Assembly (NCBI GenBank): GCA_050692915.1
Contig: JBOGVU010000008.1
Coordinates: forward strand, 1 to 60,791
Source: CALAEC01 sp050692915
Lineage (GTDB): Bacteria; Actinomycetota; UBA4738; CALAEC01
Direction of reading: 5' to 3'
DNA: 60,791 bases
The first letter of the stretch is position 1. Every line of letters starts with the position of its first letter. Positions 56,889-60,791 of this stretch are shown piece after piece. The position numbers were made by a program, and so were the translations under genes. The notes below the pieces were generated by a model. It was not told the DNA's origin. It did no database searches and was given only the letters and a program-made list of their open reading frames with translations.

Positions 56889-58808
56889 TCAGGACGTCTG
56901 CTTGACGGCGGGAACGACGGCCTGGTCGGGCCGCCAGGCCATCTCCTTGATACGCACGGCCAGCTCGTCGCTCCGCCCAGCGGCGGCCAGCATCTCGATC
57001 TCGCGCAGCCCTCGACGCAGATCCCCCGGGTTCGGGGGCGGCGGGCGGGCGACGTAGATCGCCGAATGCTCGCTGGCCACGGCCTCCTCGGCCGTGTCCA
57101 CGATCTCCTCGATGAGCTTCTCCCCTGGACGGGCCCCGACGATGGTGATCTCCACGTCCTTGTCCGGCACCCGGCCCGACATCCTGATCACCCGACGAGC
57201 CAGGTCGATGATGGTGATCGGCTCCCCCATCTGGAGGGTGAATACCTCCCCGCCGGTCGAGAGGGCCGCGGCCTGGAGCACGAGCTGCACGGCCTCGCGG
57301 ACGCTCATGAAGAAGCGGGCCATGTCGGGGTCGGTGATCGTGACCGGTTCTCCTCGGGCGATCTGCTTGAAGAACGTGGGGATCACGCTCCCCCGGCTAC
57401 CCAGGACGTTCCCGAACCGCACCGCGGAGAACAGGCAGCCGTTCCGTCCGTGCAGGCTCCACAGGATCTGCTCCGCCAGCCACTTGGACGCGCCCATGAC
57501 GCTGGTCGGCCGGATCGCCTTGTCCGTCGAGATCAGGACGAAGCGCTCGGCGCCAACGGCCTGGGCTGCGTCCGCCACGTTGGCCGTGCCGATGAGGTTC
57601 GTGAGCACGGCCTCCTCCGGATGTGACTCCAGGAACGGGACGTGCTTGTGGGCGGCTGCGTGGAAGACGACCTCGGGCCGATGCTTCGCGAAGATCGCCT
57701 GGACCCGCTCTGCGTTGCGGATGTCGGCCAGCAGCAGCTGCGGCTCGGGGCCGATCCGGAGCGTCCGCGAGACATCGTAGAGGTGGGTCTCGTCGTGGTC
57801 CATCAGCAGGAGCTCGGCCGGCTCGAAGGAAGCGACCTGGTGGCAGATCTCCGATCCGATCGAGCCGCCCGCCCCGGTGATCAGGACGCGCTTGCCTCGG
57901 AGGATCGAGCGGACCGACCTGAGGTCGGTCTCAACGGGCTCGCGACCGAGGAAGTCATCCATCCGCAGGTCCCGGACATCCCGCACGCTCACCCGGCCTC
58001 CCACGATGTCGCGGACCGACGGGAGAACCTTCAGGATGACCTCGGCCTGCTCGCAGCAGGCCACCACGTCTCGGACCAGGTCGCCGGTGGCCGACGGGAT
58101 GGCCAGGATGACCTGGTCGATGGCAAGCTTGGCCGCCAGGTTGGGGATGTCCTTCCTGACCCCCAGGACGGGGACGCCGTGCAGCGTCCGGCGCCGCTTC
58201 CGCGGGTCGTCGTCCACGATCCCCACGGGGTACAGGCGGAGCGCGGGATTCCGGACGACGTCCCTGAGGACCATCTCCCCCGCGTCGCCGGCGCCCACGA
58301 TCAGGACCCGCTTCGTCTCCGAGGCCTCGATCCGACGACGGAAGGCGAACAGGCGACTCTGGAACCGAATGGCGCCGAACCCGAGCAAGGCCAGGAACCC
58401 GCCGAACACCACGACGGACAGCGGGAGCAGTCGACCGTTGCCCCCGAAGGTCTCGTTCAGCACCACGACCACAGCCCCGGCAGCCGACGCTGCCCAGATG
58501 ACCCTTCGGGCCTCCTCGATGCTCGCGTACCGCCACATGTGCCCGTAGAGCCGGAACCCCAAGTTCGCGGCCAGGTGGACCGCAATCAGGAGGGGGGTGA
58601 GCGTCCAGAAGGTCGTCCAGTAGCCCGAGGGAACCGCGCCCTCGAACCGGAGGACCAGCGGGAACAGATAGGCCGCCAGGACGACCGCGACATCGAGAAT
58701 GGCCAGGGGGGCGTCCTGCCGCAGATGGGCCACGATACGGCCGGGCACCGTCTCCCGTTCCGAGACGCCCAGGTCGAAGTCGTTGGCCGAGGTTCCTGTG
58801 GGCTCCAT
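56889..58808 (-). CDS. Membrane nucleotide-sugar 4,6-dehydratase (CapD/WbpM/PglF family)
   Basis: This 639-residue enzyme converts UDP-GlcNAc-like sugars to 4-keto-6-deoxy forms. The N-terminus has about four membrane segments, then a CoA-binding-like Rossmann domain (RVLIVGAGDAGEMVLRDV). The catalytic SDR domain has LITGAGGSIGSEICHQ, HAAAHKHVPFLESHPEEA and the active region SVMGASKWLAEQ, in which the usual Tyr-x-x-x-Lys is replaced by Met-x-x-x-Lys as in FlaA1/WbpM. Start ATG 58808 is just downstream of the repeat-rich divergent region, so this is probably the first gene of the locus. Confidence 0.94.
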   Translation of the reverse strand: MEPTGTSANDFDLGVSERETVPGRIVAHLRQDAPLAILDVAVVLAAYLFPLVLRFEGAVPSGYWTTFWTLTPLLIAVHLAANLGFRLYGHMWRYASIEEARRVIWAASAAGAVVVVLNETFGGNGRLLPLSVVVFGGFLALLGFGAIRFQSRLFAFRRRIEASETKRVLIVGAGDAGEMVLRDVVRNPALRLYPVGIVDDDPRKRRRTLHGVPVLGVRKDIPNLAAKLAIDQVILAIPSATGDLVRDVVACCEQAEVILKVLPSVRDIVGGRVSVRDVRDLRMDDFLGREPVETDLRSVRSILRGKRVLITGAGGSIGSEICHQVASFEPAELLLMDHDETHLYDVSRTLRIGPEPQLLLADIRNAERVQAIFAKHRPEVVFHAAAHKHVPFLESHPEEAVLTNLIGTANVADAAQAVGAERFVLISTDKAIRPTSVMGASKWLAEQILWSLHGRNGCLFSAVRFGNVLGSRGSVIPTFFKQIARGEPVTITDPDMARFFMSVREAVQLVLQAAALSTGGEVFTLQMGEPITIIDLARRVIRMSGRVPDKDVEITIVGARPGEKLIEEIVDTAEEAVASEHSAIYVARPPPPNPGDLRRGLREIEMLAAAGRSDELAVRIKEMAWRPDQAVVPAVKQTS

Positions 58809-58855
58809 GAGAGACCCATGGTAGGGACGGCCCCTGCGCCTCTCGTCGTGCGACC

Positions 58856-58898
58856 TGCGTATCTTGTTTACGGCGGAATGCGTATGCACTCCTACGCA
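58856..58898. promoter_or_regulatory. Divergent regulatory region with TGCGTA inverted repeats
   Basis: Half-sites GCGTA (58857-58861), TACG (58869-58872), TGCGTA (58879-58884) and TACGCA (58893-58898) lie between the capD-type gene and the second pqqD gene. TGCGTA-N8-TACGCA is a perfect inverted repeat. Similar half-sites recur near 59.3-59.4 kb. A shared regulator is plausible; no clear -10 or -35 box is seen. Confidence 0.5.
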
Positions 58899-58922
58899 CC
58901 CCGGGGGAAACTGGGAGCCCTG

Positions 58923-59294
58923 ATGGACGTTCACCCTGGAACCCATCCCACCGAGCCCGGCGACGAGAGCACGTCCGGGCCCATGGCCGTGCCCACCGGG
59001 TACCGTCCATCCAAGGTCGCCGAGGTCCTGGAGCTCGACATGGGGGACGGGCTGATCCTCTACAACCACGACTCCAGCCTGGTCCACCACCTGAACCCGT
59101 CCGCCGCCCTGATCTGGCAGCTGTGCGACGGGGAGGCCACGGTGAGCGATCTCGCCCGCGAGGTCGCCGATGAGTATTCGCTGGACGGCTCCCAGGTCGA
59201 GGTCCAGGTGGCCTCGGTGATCGCCGAGTTCGACGCCCTGGACCTGGTCGAGGACGTTGAGCCTCCGTCCCCGAACGGAGATCGGAGACCGTGA
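58923..59294 (+). CDS. PqqD-like protein, second copy
   Basis: This 123-residue protein has a 25-residue N-terminal extension and then a PqqD-like winged helix: VAEVLELDMGDGLILYN, SSLVHHLNPSAALIWQLCDGEATV, and SDLAREVADEYSLD. ATG 58923 has GGGAG six bases upstream; a start at MAVPTGYRPSK is also possible. It is divergent from the capD-type gene and precedes the Cys-rich protein gene by 190 bp in the same direction. It may present the Cys-rich protein, or another peptide, to a modifying enzyme, as PqqD does for leader peptides; this is inference. Confidence 0.85.
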   Translation: MDVHPGTHPTEPGDESTSGPMAVPTGYRPSKVAEVLELDMGDGLILYNHDSSLVHHLNPSAALIWQLCDGEATVSDLAREVADEYSLDGSQVEVQVASVIAEFDALDLVEDVEPPSPNGDRRP

Positions 59295-59301
59295 TGAGGG
59301 C

Positions 59302-59319
59302 CTACGTCCGAATTCGTAG
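59302..59319. repeat. Inverted repeat CTACG-N8-CGTAG
   Basis: Starting eight bases after the second pqqD stop, perfect 5-nt arms flank TCCGAATT. It has the same TACG/CGTA core as the divergent region at 58.86 kb and as the repeat at 59389-59404. Confidence 0.4.
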
Positions 59320-59388
59320 CTCCGCCGGAAAGGGCGGGCTGACCTGCGGTTTCGTTGCCGGCACGGCGGCCTCGCATCGGGGAGAACT

Positions 59389-59404
59389 TACGCCCGCCTG
59401 CGTA
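59389..59404. promoter_or_regulatory. Inverted repeat TACGC-N6-GCGTA ahead of Cys-rich gene
   Basis: Perfect 5-nt arms lie about 80-95 bp before the Cys-rich gene start. The repeat shares its half-site with those upstream of the second pqqD gene, which suggests the same DNA-binding protein. Confidence 0.45.
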
Positions 59405-59484
59405 TCGTCAGACCCCGCCGGGGTCCCCTACCATCGAGAGGCGGAACGAGCCGACCGGCCGACCGCATGAGGAGACGTTTTCCC

Positions 59485-59808
59485 ATGGGTGACAAGCATG
59501 GAAGCGAACTGAACCGCCGGGAGTTCCTGCGCAAGGCCGCCGTCACGGGGGCCGTGGCCTGGGCCATCCCGGTGATCCAGACGGTCGCCGCCAGTCCCGC
59601 GGCCGCGGGAACGCCGTTCTGCGGCCATTCCGAGTGCATCGCCGCATGCATCGCCGGTCGGTGCGGCGGCCTGACCGGGGGTGCCCGGGCGGCGTGCAAC
59701 GCCTTCTGCCAGTCGCAGTGTGATCAGCTGTGTCCGCAGGTGCCGGGGACCGACCGGGAGTGCACGAACCCCAACGTGTGCAGCCCGACGGCCTGGCCGC
59801 CAGCCTAA
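59485..59808 (+). CDS. Tat-signal secreted protein with ten cysteines
   Basis: This 107-residue protein starts with a twin-arginine signal (SELNRREFLRKAAVTGAVAW) with a likely cleavage after SPAAAG. The mature part of about 65 residues has ten Cys in the order C-x4-C-x3-C-x4-C-x10-C-x3-C-x3-C-x3-C-x9-C-x5-C, beginning TPFCGHSECIAACIAGRC. Export by Tat means it folds inside, perhaps around a metal or as a modified peptide. Four Cys at 4-residue spacing (CNAFCQSQCDQLC) suggest a helix face binding a cofactor. The start could also be ATG 59467. It lies between the PqqD-like and the convergent HprK-like genes. No family recognised. Confidence 0.78.
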   Translation: MGDKHGSELNRREFLRKAAVTGAVAWAIPVIQTVAASPAAAGTPFCGHSECIAACIAGRCGGLTGGARAACNAFCQSQCDQLCPQVPGTDRECTNPNVCSPTAWPPA

Positions 59809-59878
59809 TCTCAGTAGTCGGCCCCAGCTCGAGCGCTCCGGTTCGTTCGCGCCGCCTACCGCGGCCCTGGCAGGAGTA

Positions 59879-60688
59879 TCAGGTGATCAGCTCGTCGATC
59901 GCGCTGGCACGTTCCCGGGGGGTGCCGCCGTCCAATCGATAGGCCGTGGCCTCCCGGGCGATCTGGGAGAGCCGTACCAGGCCTCGCTCCCCATACGTGG
60001 GCATGTTGAACGAGTTCGCCGCGAGATGGTGGACGGCCTCCGCCCGTGACATCCGGCTGAGCCGTGGCGGCCCCTGGTGGTCGCTGGTGGGGAACACCAC
60101 GAGCCGGACCGGTCCAGGGGCCCCCACGACGGCATCGATATCCTCCGGTTGGATGTACCGCTTCAACAGCCCGGCGCTGAGACCCCCTCGATCCTGGAGC
60201 CGTTCCGCCAGTCCTGGGAAGAACTCCAATGATCCATCCGTGACCCAGATCCGCTTCGGATACGGGTAGATCCGACCGGTGGCCGGATCGATGGCACCCA
60301 GCTCGTCGGAGAGGTAGTCGAACCCCGCCTCCAGCAAGGCGATCGTCAGGCTCGACTTCCCGCTCTCCGGAGGTGCGGGAAGGATGACCGCGCCCCCCTC
60401 TCTGGCCACGGCGCCGGCGTGCAGCAGCAGGAAGTCACGGGTCCGCTTGGCGACCAGCGCGTGCAGATCCCAGATCGCGTAGTTCAGGAGGTCGTCGGCC
60501 GCACCGACCCGCTTCCGGTCTCCGTTCCGGACGTACTGAAGCTCCTCCGAATCCGAGGGCCGACCATCCTCCGGGTAGAACCAGGCCACGAACCGGCGGC
60601 GGGCCGGAACCGGTCGGCGGAACGGGGCCAGGTGCCACCGGAGGGCCTCGGCGAGCCCCCCATGCGTGCTCCGTACGTTCACGGCCAC
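59879..60688 (-). CDS. HprK-like kinase
   Basis: This 269-residue protein has an HPr-kinase-like P-loop (VILPAPPESGKSSLTIALLEAG; the first Gly of the P-loop is Ala), and GFDYLSDELGAID, the usual HprK acidic segment. PKRIWVTDGS and FPTSDHQGPPRL follow. It belongs to the HprK-related group found with PqqD-like and nucleotidyltransferase-fold genes, not to true HPr kinases. The start is uncertain: GTG 60688 has no ribosome site, and the codons just upstream (WVVDDHYRLLS) look like conserved N-terminal sequence, but the only in-frame option is blocked by a TGA at 60746-60748. It is convergent with the Cys-rich gene. Confidence 0.78.
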   Translation of the reverse strand: MAVNVRSTHGGLAEALRWHLAPFRRPVPARRRFVAWFYPEDGRPSDSEELQYVRNGDRKRVGAADDLLNYAIWDLHALVAKRTRDFLLLHAGAVAREGGAVILPAPPESGKSSLTIALLEAGFDYLSDELGAIDPATGRIYPYPKRIWVTDGSLEFFPGLAERLQDRGGLSAGLLKRYIQPEDIDAVVGAPGPVRLVVFPTSDHQGPPRLSRMSRAEAVHHLAANSFNMPTYGERGLVRLSQIAREATAYRLDGGTPRERASAIDELIT

Positions 60689-60745
60689 AGACAGAAGCCG
60701 GTAGTGGTCATCGACGACCCAGCCTGGGTCGAAACCGGCATCCCC

Positions 60746-60791
60746 TCAGCCGCCGCTTGTTCGGATCTCCTCGGTTGCTTCCTCGTCCATC
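60746..60791 (-). CDS. C-terminal end of an upstream gene, cut by window edge
   Basis: The last frame on this strand reads MDEEATEEIRTSGG and then TGA. It may be the final residues of a gene beyond the window, in line with the HprK-like gene. It is too short to identify. Confidence 0.3.
   Translation of the reverse strand, partial: MDEEATEEIRTSGG

Noticed and set aside
60746..60748. TGA between an upstream peptide end and the HprK-like frame as a second selenocysteine codon
   Set aside because: No catalytic Cys position is expected there and I see no SECIS-like hairpin; a normal stop of the upstream gene is simpler.
1..60791. CRISPR arrays, tRNA or rRNA genes, transposases
   Set aside because: No regularly spaced repeats, no T-arm or cloverleaf-like sequence, and no DDE or serine/tyrosine recombinase gene were recognised.

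Overview
The window is about 61 kb of very GC-rich, gene-dense bacterial DNA. Many genes start with GTG, many neighbours overlap by 4 bp (ATGA or GTGA), and Shine-Dalgarno sites are strong. A homodimeric pyruvate dehydrogenase E1 (aceE), class II fructose bisphosphatase (glpX), short aconitase, Fpg, MFS and EamA transporters, and frequent Tat signals suggest an actinomycete-like organism, probably an uncultured Actinomycetota lineage. This assignment rests on general gene content, so a Chloroflexota-like host cannot be excluded.

Bases 1-28,080 hold housekeeping and small accessory genes on both strands. They include a TldD/TldE pair, a CaCA exchanger, HAD and PHP hydrolases, a membrane acyltransferase, and aceE divergent from an E2 acyltransferase that lacks a lipoyl domain. 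Next come an AlkD-like repair protein, a TusA/DsrE pair, a gpsA-like/glpX pair, a Tat amidohydrolase, cold-shock protein, aconitase, and a tandem HD-GYP/LuxR regulator. A disordered stretch at 22.7-23.4 kb contains a broken SRPBCC gene. It is followed by fpg and by a PrxQ/BCP-type peroxiredoxin whose peroxidatic Cys codon is TGA, with a SECIS-like hairpin just downstream: a likely selenoprotein. Then come a secreted protein with a dockerin-like C-terminus and a Tat-exported G8-domain beta-helix protein.

Bases 28,120-58,808, all on the minus strand, form one large surface-polysaccharide locus, most of it linked by 4-bp overlaps. It starts at a CapD-type nucleotide-sugar dehydratase and runs through a Wzz/BY-kinase, nucleotide-sugar dehydrogenase, PqqD-like protein, nucleotidyltransferase, several GT4 and GT2 glycosyltransferases, three sulfotransferases, a Wzm/Wzt ABC exporter, a polysaccharide deacetylase, a GNAT protein and polytopic membrane proteins. 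It also has two fusions (Wzy-like ligase + deacetylase; GT4 + GNAT), a WecA/MraY-type phosphoglycosyltransferase, a roughly 1,300-residue secreted propeller/kelch protein, an epimerase and an aminotransferase. The predicted product is a sulfated, acylated and partly deacetylated exported glycan.

Bases 58,809-60,791 hold a divergent cassette: a second PqqD-like protein, a Tat-signal protein with ten cysteines in its mature part, and a convergent HprK-like kinase. With the PqqD-like protein and nucleotidyltransferase inside the polysaccharide operon, these form a poorly understood PqqD/HprK/nucleotidyltransferase set that may modify a secreted Cys-rich protein or peptide. Inverted repeats with a TACG/CGTA core flank the second pqqD gene. 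This cassette and the selenocysteine peroxiredoxin are the most interesting parts of the window.
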